From positions 1 to 64,000 of the forward strand of contig CAJTDQ010000007.1 of the NCBI GenBank assembly GCA_910574895.1: a stretch of DNA of 64,000 bases, given 5' to 3'. A program made the position numbers and the translations under genes. Shown piece after piece: positions 7,012 through 15,860 of the stretch; within the stretch, counting starts at the first letter, position 1, and each line of letters opens with the position of its first letter. Origin of the DNA: Eubacteriaceae bacterium (GTDB lineage Bacteria > Bacillota > Clostridia > Lachnospirales > Lachnospiraceae). The notes beneath the pieces were generated by a model. The model did not search any database, was not told where the DNA came from, and was given only the letters and a program-made list of their open reading frames with translations.

Positions 7012-10000
7012 TTAATTTCTGTTAATGTCAAATACTTCCCATGCTCCGGCAACAGCTTCACTTGTAGCAAAAAGTTTACCACCGTCGTTTAAGTTTGCCT
7101 GAACATATTTTCCATTTGCCAATGAGTAAAGTGCATACTCTCCATCTGAAATCTTTTCAATAATGAATTTCTCCCATGTACCTACACTTTCACTTCTTGG
7201 CAATAACTGATTGTTTTCATCAATTACAGCACATACATATTTTCCATTTGCAATTGATTTCAATGAAACTGTTCCATCATCGTTATTTACAATCTGGAAT
7301 GTTTCCCATGCACCTCCACATGATGAACGGTTTGCCACTATTGTTTCACTTCCACCATTTTCTGCACAAACTACCTGTCCGTTTGCTATGGATGTAATAT
7401 ATGCATTTGAATTATTAAAATCTGCCTTTTCTACTTTTTCAATTACGATCGCTGAAGTTTTATCATTAAAATCTCCAAGGCCTGATGCATCTGTGAATAA
7501 TGTTTTTTTACTTCCTGCAAATCCTGCATCGTTGTACAATGTAACCTTGTAGCCATCTGCTACCTTAACTGAAGAAATCTGATCATTTTTAATTCCCTTA
7601 GAAACCATTGTGCCATAATCATATCTTCCTTCACTTAATGCTACAGACCAACCACTGTAATTTGAATTTTCATAAAATGTTGCTTTTGCAGAAGATGTCT
7701 CATCTCCCAACTTTTCAATATTAAATGCTTCCCAAGCTCCTGCTATGGAATCACTTCCTGCTATTAATTTGCCTCCATTATCCAAGTCGGCCTTTACATA
7801 TTTTCCGTTTTCTGCACTCTTAAGACCGTATTCTGTATCGCTTATTTTGTAGATTTGGAATTTCTCCCATGTTCCTACGCTTTCGCTTCTTGGAACAAGT
7901 TGATTTTCTTCATCTAATACTGCACATACATATTTGTTATTTGCATCTGCTTTTAAACTTACTGTTCCGTCATCATTATTTATCAGATAAAATGTTTCCC
8001 ATGAACCGCCGTAACTGTCTCTGTTTGCTACTATTGGATCACTTCCACCATTTTCTGCTACAACATATTTTTCATTTGCAACAGATTTGATACTGTATTT
8101 TCCATTTGATAATTTAACAGTATTATATGTAACACTTGATGAACCATCCCACTTTTCAATTTTAATGGATGATGTTTTGTCATTTATCTCATTTCCTACA
8201 TATGATGCATCACCTGTAAATTCCTTTGATGTTCCTTTAAATCCTGCATTATCATACAATGTAACCTTGTAACCAGAACTTACTTTCAGTGATGATATTG
8301 CATCATTTTTAATACCTTTTGCAATGATATCACTATAATCATATGTACCTTCCGGTAATGAAACTGACCATCCACTATAGTTTGAATTTTCATAGAATGT
8401 TGCTACATTATCATTTGTTGTTGTTTCACCGACTTTTTCAATGTTAAAAGCTTCCCAGGCTCCAGCTATTGAATCACTTCCAGCTATTAATTTGCCTCCG
8501 TTATCCAAGTCAGCTTTTACATATTTTCCGTTTTCTGCACTTCTAATGCCGTATTCACTGTCATTTATTTTGTAAATCTTAAATTTTTCCCATGTACCAA
8601 TGCTGTCACTTCTAGGTGTCAGCTGATTTTCTTCGTCTAATACTGCACATATGTATTTATTATTTGCATCTGATTTTATGCTTACTGTTCCGTCATCATT
8701 ATTAACAATATAGAATGTCTCCCCTGAGCCGCCATAGCTGTCTCTGTTTGCTACTATCGGATCACTTCCACCATTTTCTGCCACAACATATTTTTCATTT
8801 GCAACAGATTTGATGCTATATTTTCCATCTGATAATTTAACTGTGTCATATGATGTTGTAGTTGATGTCTGATTGTTAATCTTTTCTATTTTAATTGATG
8901 AAGTTTTGTCATTCATTTCATTACCAACATATGACGCATCACTGGTAAACTCTTTTGATGTTCCATTAAATCCCTGGTTGTCATATATTGTAACTTTGTA
9001 TCCATCACTTACTCTAAGTGATGAAATCTGATCATTTACAATTCCTTTTGCTAAAATATCTTTGTAGTCATATGAACCTTCTTCCAATGAAACTGCCCAT
9101 CCACCATAATTTGAATGTTCATAAAATGTTGCCACACCTGATGTACTGTTGTTGTCGCTGTCATCTGTTGCACTTCCACCTGTAGATGTTACTGTTCCTG
9201 GAAGGTATGCTTTTACCAAATTGTAAATCTTATCATTTTTCCATCCGTTTGCTGTTCCTACAGTTGACCATTTATTTTTAATTGTGTCAGCTGAGTCGTT
9301 ATAAATATCAACTTTTTCAGGGTTGTGATTATAAATACCCCATGAGCTGTTTCCTGTAACTTTGTATGACCATGTTGTCCAATGCCATCCCTGACCGTTG
9401 AAAGTTGACATTGCTGCCTTCCAACCTTCTTCCTGTTCGAAGCATGTAAACTCACCTACAAATGTTGGCACTCCATAATTGTGATTTGCAATGTCTGATA
9501 CTTTACCTGAAAAGTATGACTTCTGTGCATCACTGCTATTTTGTGCATTCCATGGATAGTAATGGTATTCATATGCTACATTTGTCCATCCATACTGTGA
9601 AGATTTTGGCAAATTGTCTGCATCCCAACATGATTCCATTATAATAATATGATTGCTGTCCTTTGAACGGATTGCCTTGTAAATTTCATTGTAGAAATCC
9701 CAATGTAAACTATATGTTGCAGCTGCTTTAATTCCCGGTTCATTTAAAATATCATAAGCTGCAACTGCCGGATTTCCTTTAAAATGTTCTGCTATCTGTT
9801 TCCACAAATTTAAAGTTTTATCTTTATTGCTCTGATTATAATATAGCTGTTTTCCATCATTAATCTCTCCTGAATGGTCCATACCATTTTGAGAACCAAA
9901 TGCTCCGTGCATGTCTAAAATTACATACATACCTCTCTGGCTACAGTTTTGTACAAACCAATCTAATCTGTCAAAAGCATTAGATTTAAGGTTTCCATTG

Positions 10001-10425
10001 TCATCACAAAGATTCATATATGTAAATGGTAATCTTATAACACTCATTCCCATTTCTGCACAATTATCAAAATCCTGTGTTGTCCAATAATTATTTTCAT
10101 ATGTTGAAACCAACTCATCTCTCTTTGATGCTCCAAATCTATTTGCCAATGTGGTCATCATTGTTTTCTGGTCAGATGCATTGGTTGGATTCATCCAGTC
10201 TTCCTGAACAAGCCATCCACCTGCATTTGTACCTCTTAGATAAACAATATCTCCTGTTCCTTTTTGTTTTCTTATCTGTGTTCCGTTAACCTTCAAAAAA
10301 TCATTGCTTCCAAGAGCCTCTCTGGCACTAACCTGGGTAATGCCTGTAATTTTTCCTGAAATAGCCACACTAAATGTCATTGCAAATACCAATAACATAC
10401 TGACCAGTTTTTTAACTTTTTTCAT
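7012..10425 (-). CDS. Secreted GH5 glycoside hydrolase with three (beta-gamma-crystallin + fascin-like trefoil) repeats
   Basis: 1137 residues. A signal peptide (MKKVKKLVSMLLVFAMTFSV..., likely cut near residue 35) precedes a GH5 TIM barrel at ~40-410. The acid/base is probably Glu229 in DILNEPG and the nucleophile Glu325 in FVGEFTCF. The sequence style (YLRGTNAGGWL) is close to exo-beta-1,3-glucanase/cellulase-type GH5, but the substrate is not proven. A Ser/Thr/Asp linker leads to three tandem units of ~240 residues starting near 431, 674 and 914. Each has a two-Greek-key beta-gamma-crystallin domain with NDxxSS calcium-clamp motifs (NDAISS, NDKTSS), then a fascin/ricin-like beta-trefoil (KYVVAENGGSDPIVANRDS). 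These are probable glycan- or wall-binding modules. No sortase or S-layer anchor is visible. GGAGG precedes the ATG; the gene is cargo of the ISL3 unit. Confidence 0.85.
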   Translation of the reverse strand: MKKVKKLVSMLLVFAMTFSVAISGKITGITQVSAREALGSNDFLKVNGTQIRKQKGTGDIVYLRGTNAGGWLVQEDWMNPTNASDQKTMMTTLANRFGASKRDELVSTYENNYWTTQDFDNCAEMGMSVIRLPFTYMNLCDDNGNLKSNAFDRLDWFVQNCSQRGMYVILDMHGAFGSQNGMDHSGEINDGKQLYYNQSNKDKTLNLWKQIAEHFKGNPAVAAYDILNEPGIKAAATYSLHWDFYNEIYKAIRSKDSNHIIIMESCWDADNLPKSSQYGWTNVAYEYHYYPWNAQNSSDAQKSYFSGKVSDIANHNYGVPTFVGEFTCFEQEEGWKAAMSTFNGQGWHWTTWSYKVTGNSSWGIYNHNPEKVDIYNDSADTIKNKWSTVGTANGWKNDKIYNLVKAYLPGTVTSTGGSATDDSDNNSTSGVATFYEHSNYGGWAVSLEEGSYDYKDILAKGIVNDQISSLRVSDGYKVTIYDNQGFNGTSKEFTSDASYVGNEMNDKTSSIKIEKINNQTSTTTSYDTVKLSDGKYSIKSVANEKYVVAENGGSDPIVANRDSYGGSGETFYIVNNDDGTVSIKSDANNKYICAVLDEENQLTPRSDSIGTWEKFKIYKINDSEYGIRSAENGKYVKADLDNGGKLIAGSDSIAGAWEAFNIEKVGETTTNDNVATFYENSNYSGWSVSLPEGTYDYSDIIAKGIKNDAISSLKVSSGYKVTLYDNAGFKGTSKEFTGDASYVGNEINDKTSSIKIEKWDGSSSVTYNTVKLSNGKYSIKSVANEKYVVAENGGSDPIVANRDSYGGSWETFYLINNDDGTVSLKADANNKYVCAVLDEENQLVPRSESVGTWEKFQIYKISDTEYGLKSAENGKYVKADLDNGGKLIAGSDSIAGAWEAFNIEKLGDETSSAKATFYENSNYSGWSVALSEGRYDYGTMVSKGIKNDQISSVKVADGYKVTLYNDAGFAGSKKTLFTDASGLGDFNDKTSAIVIEKVEKADFNNSNAYITSIANGQVVCAENGGSETIVANRSSCGGAWETFQIVNNDDGTVSLKSIANGKYVCAVIDENNQLLPRSESVGTWEKFIIEKISDGEYALYSLANGKYVQANLNDGGKLFATSEAVAGAWEVFDINRN

Positions 10426-10478
10426 AAATACCTCCTTATTAATACTATAAAAAAATTTCCGTCTATTATGTTATCAAT

Positions 10479-10507
10479 ACAATACCACATAATGTTAACG
10501 GTATCAA
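10479..10507 (-). promoter_or_regulatory. Promoter of the GH5 gene with overlapping cre site
   Basis: On the minus strand, -35 TTGATA (10507-10502), 17-bp spacer, -10 TATTGT (10484-10479). Plus-strand ATGTTAACGGTATCA (10492-10506) fits the CcpA cre consensus WTGNAANCGNWNNCW at all but one fixed position and overlaps the -35, predicting catabolite repression by preferred sugars. Confidence 0.65.
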
Positions 10508-10593
10508 CTCTCCAAATTTTAGGAAAATCGTTTTCTTTTTTTTTCTAAAAAAAATATACCTTTTTTATGATAATAGTATGTTGTTTATACATT

Positions 10594-10622
10594 TTCTAAA
10601 AAATGTATAAATAAAAAATATC
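10594..10622. other. Hairpin upstream of the GH5 promoter
   Basis: TTTATACATTTT and AAAAATGTATAAA form a long AT stem. With the outer ISL3 end it fills the stretch between the GH5 promoter and the border of the unit; no coding region is seen here. Confidence 0.4.
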
Positions 10623-10655
10623 CCTATACCTGACAAAGAACATTATAAACTTGGG

Positions 10656-10680
10656 TTACCCCCATGCTTGACAAAGAGCC
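10656..10680. repeat. Outer right terminal repeat of the ISL3 unit
   Basis: Identical over 25 bp to the internal copy at 6890-6914, followed immediately by CTTTTTTC (10681-10688), the partner of the duplication left of 4009. A partial extra copy, TGACAAAGAA, sits at 10631-10640. Confidence 0.75.
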
Positions 10681-10688
10681 CTTTTTTC
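10681..10688. repeat. Right 8-bp target duplication of the ISL3-family unit
   Basis: CTTTTTTC, identical to 4001-4008; low complexity, so the match alone is not conclusive. Confidence 0.7.
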
Positions 10689-10738
10689 TTATGTAAAATC
10701 CTATAATAAGTCCTCTTTCTTACTTTTAGGTGAATTTT

Positions 10739-10762
10739 GACGACACTTATGACGACACTTTT
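10739..10762. repeat. Tandem 12-bp repeat near the element end
   Basis: GACGACACTTAT then GACGACACTTTT. Once the ISL3 unit is removed it lies ~70 bp from the repressor terminator, so it could be an arm-type integrase-binding site near attR; that is inference only. Confidence 0.35.
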
Positions 10763-10792
10763 ACAAAAAAATCTTTCAAAAGCACGAAAAAA

Positions 10793-10829
10793 AGGCATCC
10801 CCGAAAATTTCGGGAATGCTTATATTTTT
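10793..10829. terminator. Bidirectional terminator-like hairpin
   Basis: GCATCCCCGAAA pairs with TTTCGGGAATGC, flanked by an A7 run on the left and TTATATTTTT on the right. It could insulate the integrative element from the str operon. Confidence 0.55.
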
Positions 10830-10910
10830 GCACAAGCCTAGCTTATTGATTACTCCGTAATCAATAAGCTAGCGGCATTCATAGAATGCCTGCGAGCCCC
10901 ATAAACAAAG

Positions 10911-10948
10911 GAAGACCGCAGTTTCGTGTAAACACGACTGCGGTCTTC
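10911..10948 (-). terminator. Terminator of the tuf gene
   Basis: 12-bp stem GAAGACCGCAGT/ACTGCGGTCTTC with an inner CGTGT/ACACG pairing, 44 bp after the tuf stop. Two further hairpins (AGCTTATTGATTAC/GTAATCAATAAGCT near 10848-10880, GCATTC/GAATGC at 10875-10889) follow downstream. Confidence 0.8.
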
Positions 10949-10991
10949 TTTATTTATGTCGAGCTTGCGCTCTACTCATTGATAACGTTAA

Positions 10992-12179
10992 TTATTCAAT
11001 AATTGTAGCAACCTTACCTGAACCTACTGTTCTACCACCTTCACGGATAGCGAATCCAAGACCCTGCTCCATAGCGATTGGGTGAATAAGTTCAACTGTA
11101 ATTTCTACGTTATCACCAGGCATACACATTTCTGTACCTGCTGGTAAGTTACAAACACCAGTTACGTCAGTTGTTCTGAAGTAGAACTGTGGTCTGTAGT
11201 TGTTGAAGAAAGGAGTATGACGTCCACCTTCATCCTTTGTTAATACGTAAACCTGTGCAGTAAATTTCTTATGGCATGTTACTGAACCTGGTTTAGCAAG
11301 AACCTGACCTCTTTCGATCTGGTCTCTGTTAACACCTCTTAAAAGTGCTCCGATGTTATCACCAGCCTGAGCTTCATCAAGAAGCTTTCTGAACATTTCG
11401 ATACCTGTGATAACTGTCTTCTGTGTTTCTTCCTTAACACCAACGATTTCAACTTCGTCATTTAAGTGAAGTGTTCCTCTTTCTACTCTACCTGTAGCAA
11501 CAGTACCACGACCTGTGATTGTGAATACGTCTTCTACCGGCATTAAGAAAGGCTTATCTGTATCTCTTTCTGGGTTAGGGAAATATTCATCAACTGCAGC
11601 CATAAGTTCCATAACCTTGTCACCCCACTCTGATGTAGGATCTTCAAGAGCCTTAAGAGCTGAACCTTTGATGATTGGAGTATCTTCAAATCCATATTCT
11701 TCAAGGATTTCTGTAACGTCCATTTCTACTAATTCTAATAATTCTTCATCATCTACCATGTCACATTTGTTCATGAATACAACGATTTTTGGAACACCTA
11801 CCTGACGTGAAAGTAAGATGTGCTCTTTTGTCTGGGCCATAACACCGTCAGTAGCAGCAACAACAAGGATAGCACCGTCCATCTGAGCAGCACCAGTGAT
11901 CATGTTCTTTACATAGTCAGCATGACCTGGGCAGTCAACGTGAGCGTAATGTCTGTTGTCTGTTTCGTATTCAACGTGAGCTGTAGAGATTGTGATACCT
12001 CTTTCTCTTTCTTCTGGAGCCTTATCGATATTAGCGAAATCTACAGCATCGTTACCAGCAACTCTCTCTGATAATACTTTAGTGATAGCAGCTGTTAAAG
12101 TAGTTTTACCATGATCGACATGTCCGATTGTACCAATATTACAATGTGGTTTTGTTCTTTCAAACTTAGCTTTTGCCAT
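10992..12179 (-). CDS. tuf: Translation elongation factor Tu
   Basis: 395 residues, full length. EF-Tu delivers aminoacyl-tRNA to the ribosome as a GTP complex. The G1 loop [10 protein letters not shown]3 DCPGH and G4 NKCD are present, followed by domains 2 and 3 (TGRVERG..., [21 protein letters not shown]). Start ATG at 12179 with AGGAGG 9 nt upstream. It is the last gene of the str cluster but is separated from fusA by 301 bp with its own promoter, allowing extra expression. Immediately downstream lie its terminator and the right end of the integrative element, so tuf is the chromosomal neighbour of the insertion. Confidence 0.99.
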   Translation of the reverse strand: MAKAKFERTKPHCNIGTIGHVDHGKTTLTAAITKVLSERVAGNDAVDFANIDKAPEERERGITISTAHVEYETDNRHYAHVDCPGHADYVKNMITGAAQMDGAILVVAATDGVMAQTKEHILLSRQVGVPKIVVFMNKCDMVDDEELLELVEMDVTEILEEYGFEDTPIIKGSALKALEDPTSEWGDKVMELMAAVDEYFPNPERDTDKPFLMPVEDVFTITGRGTVATGRVERGTLHLNDEVEIVGVKEETQKTVITGIEMFRKLLDEAQAGDNIGALLRGVNRDQIERGQVLAKPGSVTCHKKFTAQVYVLTKDEGGRHTPFFNNYRPQFYFRTTDVTGVCNLPAGTEMCMPGDNVEITVELIHPIAMEQGLGFAIREGGRTVGSGKVATIIE

Positions 12180-12219
12180 TTTTGTAATCCTCCTAATAAA
12201 ATTATATAATATGATTTTT

Positions 12220-12270
12220 TGACCTCTTGGTCTATTTCAATTTTAGAAAACTGCCTCGTCAGTTTTCCAT
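12220..12270 (-). other. Structured tuf leader hairpins
   Basis: In the tuf 5' leader, GAAAACTG/CAGTTTTC and GACC/GGTC pair into two short hairpins ahead of the ribosome-binding site. A regulatory role is possible but not shown. Confidence 0.35.
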
Positions 12271-12345
12271 CTTTATCGCGATGTCGTGCGAATGCGTGTA
12301 AAAACACAGCATTCCCCTGACAATTCGCTTTAAAAGGCTATCCTC

Positions 12346-12374
12346 ATTATATTTTATAATGGGAATATTTTCAA
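12346..12374 (-). promoter_or_regulatory. tuf promoter
   Basis: Minus-strand -35 TTGAAA (12374-12369), 17-bp spacer, perfect -10 TATAAT (12351-12346); leader of ~160 nt to the tuf ATG. Confidence 0.75.
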
Positions 12375-12480
12375 GCCTTATTTTTATCTATCGTTCGAAA
12401 ATATCGTAATACTTCAGCCATCAGTTCGAAAATCTTTCAGATTTTCCTAACTGTGGTTGTTCACTATATTTTCTCACAGA

Positions 12481-14598
12481 CTATTTTGCGTTTGCAGCAA
12501 CAACCTTTTCCATTACTGACTTAGGTGCCTGCTCATATCTCTCGAAGAACATTGAGTAGTTACCACGTCCCTGTGTAGATGAACGAAGTTCTGTTGAGTA
12601 ACCAAACATTTCTGACAATGGAACATATGCTCTAACGATCTTTCCACCGCCTAAGTCATCCATTCCTTCAATCTGTCCACGTTTAGCGTTCAGACTTCCG
12701 ATAACATCACCCATGTATTCTTCAGGCATTGTAACTTCAACCTTCATGATAGGCTCAAGTAATACCGCATCACCTTTCTTCATAGCATCCTTAAACGCCA
12801 TAGAACCGGCGATATGGAATGCCATTTCTGATGAATCGACTTCATGGTATGATCCATCATAAACTGTTGCATGAACACCAAGTACTGGGAATCCTGCAAC
12901 AATACCTGTCTGTGCAGCTTCTTCGATACCTGCTCCAACAGCCGGGATATATTCCTTAGGAATGTTACCACCAACTACTGTAGATTCAAACTTGAATGTC
13001 TCTTCACCGTTTGGATCCATAGGCTCGAATTTAACCTTACAGTGACCGTACTGTCCACGACCACCAGACTGCTTAGCATATTTACTGTCAATATCAACTG
13101 CTTTTGTAAATGTTTCCTTGTATGCAACCTGAGGTGCACCAACATTTGCTTCTACCTTATATTCACGAAGAAGTCTGTCTACGATAACTTCCAAATGTAA
13201 CTCACCCATACCGGCGATAATTGTCTGTCCTGTTTCCTGGTTTGTATGAGCTCTGAATGTAGGATCTTCTTCTGCAAGTTTTGCTAAAGCTTCACCCATC
13301 TTACCCTGTCCGGCTTTTGTCTTAGGCTCAATAGCAAGCTCGATAACCGGCTCTGGGAATTCCATAGATTCAAGAATAACCGGATGCTGTTCATCACAAA
13401 TTGTATCACCAGTACCTGTCACCTTGAGACCTACTGCTGCAGCGATATCACCAGAGTAAACCTTGTCTAACTCTGTTCTTGAATTCGCATGCATCTGAAG
13501 AATACGACCAACACGTTCCTTCTTACCCTTTGTTGCATTTAATACATAAGAACCTGAGTTCAATGTACCAGAGTAAACTCTGAAGAATGCAAGTTTTCCT
13601 ACGAATGGATCAGCCATAATCTTAAATGCTAAAGCTGAGAATGGTTCCTCATCAGAAGACTTTCTTGTAACATCATTTCCTGCTTCATCTGTACCTGTAA
13701 TATCAGGAATATCAGTTGGAGCCGGCATAAATTCAATAACACCATCTAACATCTTCTGAACACCTTTGTTCTTATATGCAGATCCCAGATATACCGGAAC
13801 TGCTTCACAAGCGATAGTTGCTTTTCTAAGAACAGCTTTTAATTCATCAATAGAAGGTTCTTCCCCTTCTAAATACTGCATCATAAGGTCATCATCTAAT
13901 TCACAAATCTTCTCAACAAGATTCTCATGCCATTCATTAGCAAGATCTTTCAAATCATCTGGAATTTCTGTGATTTCAATATCTTCACCCTTATCATCTT
14001 TATAATAGTATGCTTCCATTTCAAACAAATCAACCAATCCGATAAAACTATCTTCTTTACCGATTGGAATCTGAACTGGGATAGCATTCTTACCCAGACG
14101 ATCAATAATAGTCTGAACTGAATAAAAGAAATCTGCACCCATTTTATCCATCTTATTGATGAATGCCATACGTGGTACATTGTATGTGTCTGCCTGACGC
14201 CATACGTTTTCTGACTGTGGCTCAACACCTGCTTTTGCATCAAATACACCTACTGCACCATCTAATACACGAAGAGAACGCTCAACTTCTACTGTAAAGT
14301 CAACGTGACCCGGTGTATCGATAATGTTAACACGATGCTCTAAAGCACCAGCTTTTGGTTTATGATGATCCTCTAATGTCCAATGACATGTTGTAGCCGC
14401 AGATGTAATCGTGATACCTCTTTCCTGTTCCTGCTCCATCCAGTCCATGGTAGCATTACCGTCATGAGTATCACCAATCTTGTAGTTAACACCAGTATAA
14501 TATAAGATACGCTCTGTTAATGTTGTCTTACCAGCATCGATATGAGCCATAATACCTATATTTCTGGTTCTCTCTAATGGATATTCTCTTCCAGCCAA
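12481..14598 (-). CDS. fusA: Translation elongation factor G
   Basis: 705 residues, standard length. EF-G drives GTP-dependent ribosomal translocation and, with RRF, recycling. Start region [32 protein letters not shown] carries the P-loop; DTPGHVDF and NKMD follow, and domain IV includes [19 protein letters not shown] at 14598 is preceded by GAGGAGG. It lies between rpsG (105 bp upstream) and tuf. No unusual substitutions were noticed. Confidence 0.99.
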   Translation of the reverse strand: MAGREYPLERTRNIGIMAHIDAGKTTLTERILYYTGVNYKIGDTHDGNATMDWMEQEQERGITITSAATTCHWTLEDHHKPKAGALEHRVNIIDTPGHVDFTVEVERSLRVLDGAVGVFDAKAGVEPQSENVWRQADTYNVPRMAFINKMDKMGADFFYSVQTIIDRLGKNAIPVQIPIGKEDSFIGLVDLFEMEAYYYKDDKGEDIEITEIPDDLKDLANEWHENLVEKICELDDDLMMQYLEGEEPSIDELKAVLRKATIACEAVPVYLGSAYKNKGVQKMLDGVIEFMPAPTDIPDITGTDEAGNDVTRKSSDEEPFSALAFKIMADPFVGKLAFFRVYSGTLNSGSYVLNATKGKKERVGRILQMHANSRTELDKVYSGDIAAAVGLKVTGTGDTICDEQHPVILESMEFPEPVIELAIEPKTKAGQGKMGEALAKLAEEDPTFRAHTNQETGQTIIAGMGELHLEVIVDRLLREYKVEANVGAPQVAYKETFTKAVDIDSKYAKQSGGRGQYGHCKVKFEPMDPNGEETFKFESTVVGGNIPKEYIPAVGAGIEEAAQTGIVAGFPVLGVHATVYDGSYHEVDSSEMAFHIAGSMAFKDAMKKGDAVLLEPIMKVEVTMPEEYMGDVIGSLNAKRGQIEGMDDLGGGKIVRAYVPLSEMFGYSTELRSSTQGRGNYSMFFERYEQAPKSVMEKVVAANAK

Positions 14599-14703
14599 GA
14601 TTTTTTCCTCCTCTTTTTAGTCTTAAGGCTTACGCCTTTATTATGTCATGCATTACTGCATATTAATCAATTAATATTAAATATTCACATCGCCCTAGCT
14701 CGA

Positions 14704-15174
14704 TTAGAAGCGGTAGTGTGCGAAAGCCTTATTAGCCTCAGCCATCTTATGCATGTCTTCACGCTTCTTAACTGATGAACCAGTATTATTAGCGGCATCC
14801 ATAATCTCGTTAGCTAATCTTTCTACCATTGTCTTTTCACTTCTCTGACGTGAATACAATGTGATCCAACGAAGTCCTAAAGCCTGTCTTCTTTCAGGTC
14901 TTACCTCGATAGGTACCTGATAAGTAGCACCACCGATACGTCTAGCCTTTACTTCTAAAGCCGGCATAACGTTATTCATAGCTTCTTCAAATACTTCAGT
15001 AGCATCTTTTCCTGTTTCAGCTGCAATCTTTTCAAATGCACCGTACACGATTTTCTGAGCTACACCTTTCTTACCATCTAACATAATGTTATTGATAAGT
15101 TTTGTAACTACGATGCTACCATACATAGGATCTGCTAAAATTTCTCTCTTCTGAGTATGTCCTTTACGTGGCAT
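14704..15174 (-). CDS. rpsG: Ribosomal protein S7
   Basis: 156 residues from [16 protein letters not shown], the normal S7 start. A longer frame begins at 15219, but its first 15 residues ([15 protein letters not shown]) are spacer translated through the AAGGAGG site 7 nt before the ATG at 15174. S7 nucleates assembly of the 30S head and contacts tRNA at the E site; [19 protein letters not shown] is the signature. Second gene of the str operon. The 152-bp gap from rpsL is longer than usual and contains no obvious terminator. Confidence 0.98.
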   Translation of the reverse strand: MPRKGHTQKREILADPMYGSIVVTKLINNIMLDGKKGVAQKIVYGAFEKIAAETGKDATEVFEEAMNNVMPALEVKARRIGGATYQVPIEVRPERRQALGLRWITLYSRQRSEKTMVERLANEIMDAANNTGSSVKKREDMHKMAEANKAFAHYRF

Positions 15175-15326
15175 ATTGCTTCCCTCCTTAATTATTTTAA
15201 TTAAATCATAGGTACTCACTAAAGTTGTGTCTTGCTCACGGCTTAAGATATCTATAAAACATAACCCTAATAACCGTTACAAATCATTCAACCTGTGATT
15301 GACTATATAGTCGTTCCTATTTAGAC

Positions 15327-15740
15327 CTAGTTTTTAGGTCTCTTAGCACCGTACTTAGAACGTGCCTGGCGTCTGTTTGCAACACCTGCAGTATCTAAAG
15401 TACCTCTAATGATATGATATCTTGTACCTGGTAAATCTTTTACTCTACCACCACGGATAAGAACAACACTATGCTCCTGAAGGTTGTGACCTTCACCTGG
15501 AATGTAGCTTGTTACTTCGATACCATTAGATAAACGTACTCTGGCGATTTTTCTAAGAGCTGAGTTTGGCTTCTTAGGTGTAGCAGTCTTAACAGCTGTA
15601 CATACACCACGCTTCTGTGGAGAAGCAGTGTCATTCATCTTCTTGTTTAAAGAGTTGTATGTCTTTAACAAAGCTGGTGCTGTTGACTTTTTAACCGCTG
15701 ACTTACGTCCTTTTCTTACTAACTGGTTAAATGTTGGCAT
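15327..15740 (-). CDS. rpsL: Ribosomal protein S12
   Basis: 137 residues. S12 sits at the decoding centre. [14 protein letters not shown] start, [11 protein letters not shown] (the lysine whose change gives streptomycin resistance is wild-type), and [11 protein letters not shown]-type segment [25 protein letters not shown] lies before the ATG at 15740. It opens the str operon under its own promoter at 15832-15860, fitting its separation from rpoBC in this genome. Confidence 0.99.
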   Translation of the reverse strand: MPTFNQLVRKGRKSAVKKSTAPALLKTYNSLNKKMNDTASPQKRGVCTAVKTATPKKPNSALRKIARVRLSNGIEVTSYIPGEGHNLQEHSVVLIRGGRVKDLPGTRYHIIRGTLDTAGVANRRQARSKYGAKRPKN

Positions 15741-15795
15741 TCCTTTTTCACCTCCTGTTATTAGAATTATGTGTCAAATCATTACACATGCATGC

Positions 15796-15817
15796 AAAAG
15801 GGCACACTATTCCCTTT
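15796..15817 (-). promoter_or_regulatory. rpsL leader hairpin shared with rpoB
   Basis: On the minus strand AAAGGG AATAGTGTG CCCTTT forms a 6-bp stem followed by T. The same design (AAAAAGGG, loop GAGTAGTGCG, CCCTTTTT) is in the rpoB leader at 50369-50394. In rpsL an outer GGGCAC/GTGCCC pairing is an alternative fold. Confidence 0.55.
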
Positions 15818-15831
15818 AAGCGTGCCCTACC

Positions 15832-15860
15832 ATTATATCGTTGTACTTTTTTAAAGTCAA
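15832..15860 (-). promoter_or_regulatory. rpsL (str operon) promoter
   Basis: Minus-strand -35 TTGACT (15860-15855), 17-bp spacer, -10 TATAAT (15837-15832). The -35 contains the TGA stop codon of the upstream histidine kinase gene. Confidence 0.85.

Larger units (their letters stand above)
4009..10680. mobile_element. ISL3-family transposable unit carrying a GH5 glycanase passenger
   Basis: 6672 bp. The left terminal repeat (4009-4033, begins GGTTCTAAAC and ends TGGGGGTAA) and the right terminal repeat (10656-10680, begins TTACCCCCATG and ends CAAAGAGCC) are imperfect 25-bp inverted copies. Both outer ends are bordered by CTTTTTTC (4001-4008, 10681-10688), and 8-bp duplications are normal for ISL3. 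The unit contains the ISL3 transposase gene split by an IS256-family element, an internal identical copy of the right end (6890-6914), and the secreted GH5 gene. The internal right end lacks a matching duplication (TTATTTTT follows it), which favours the outer one as the functional border. This is therefore best read as an ISL3 transposon with a cargo gene, not a simple IS. Confidence 0.7.
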
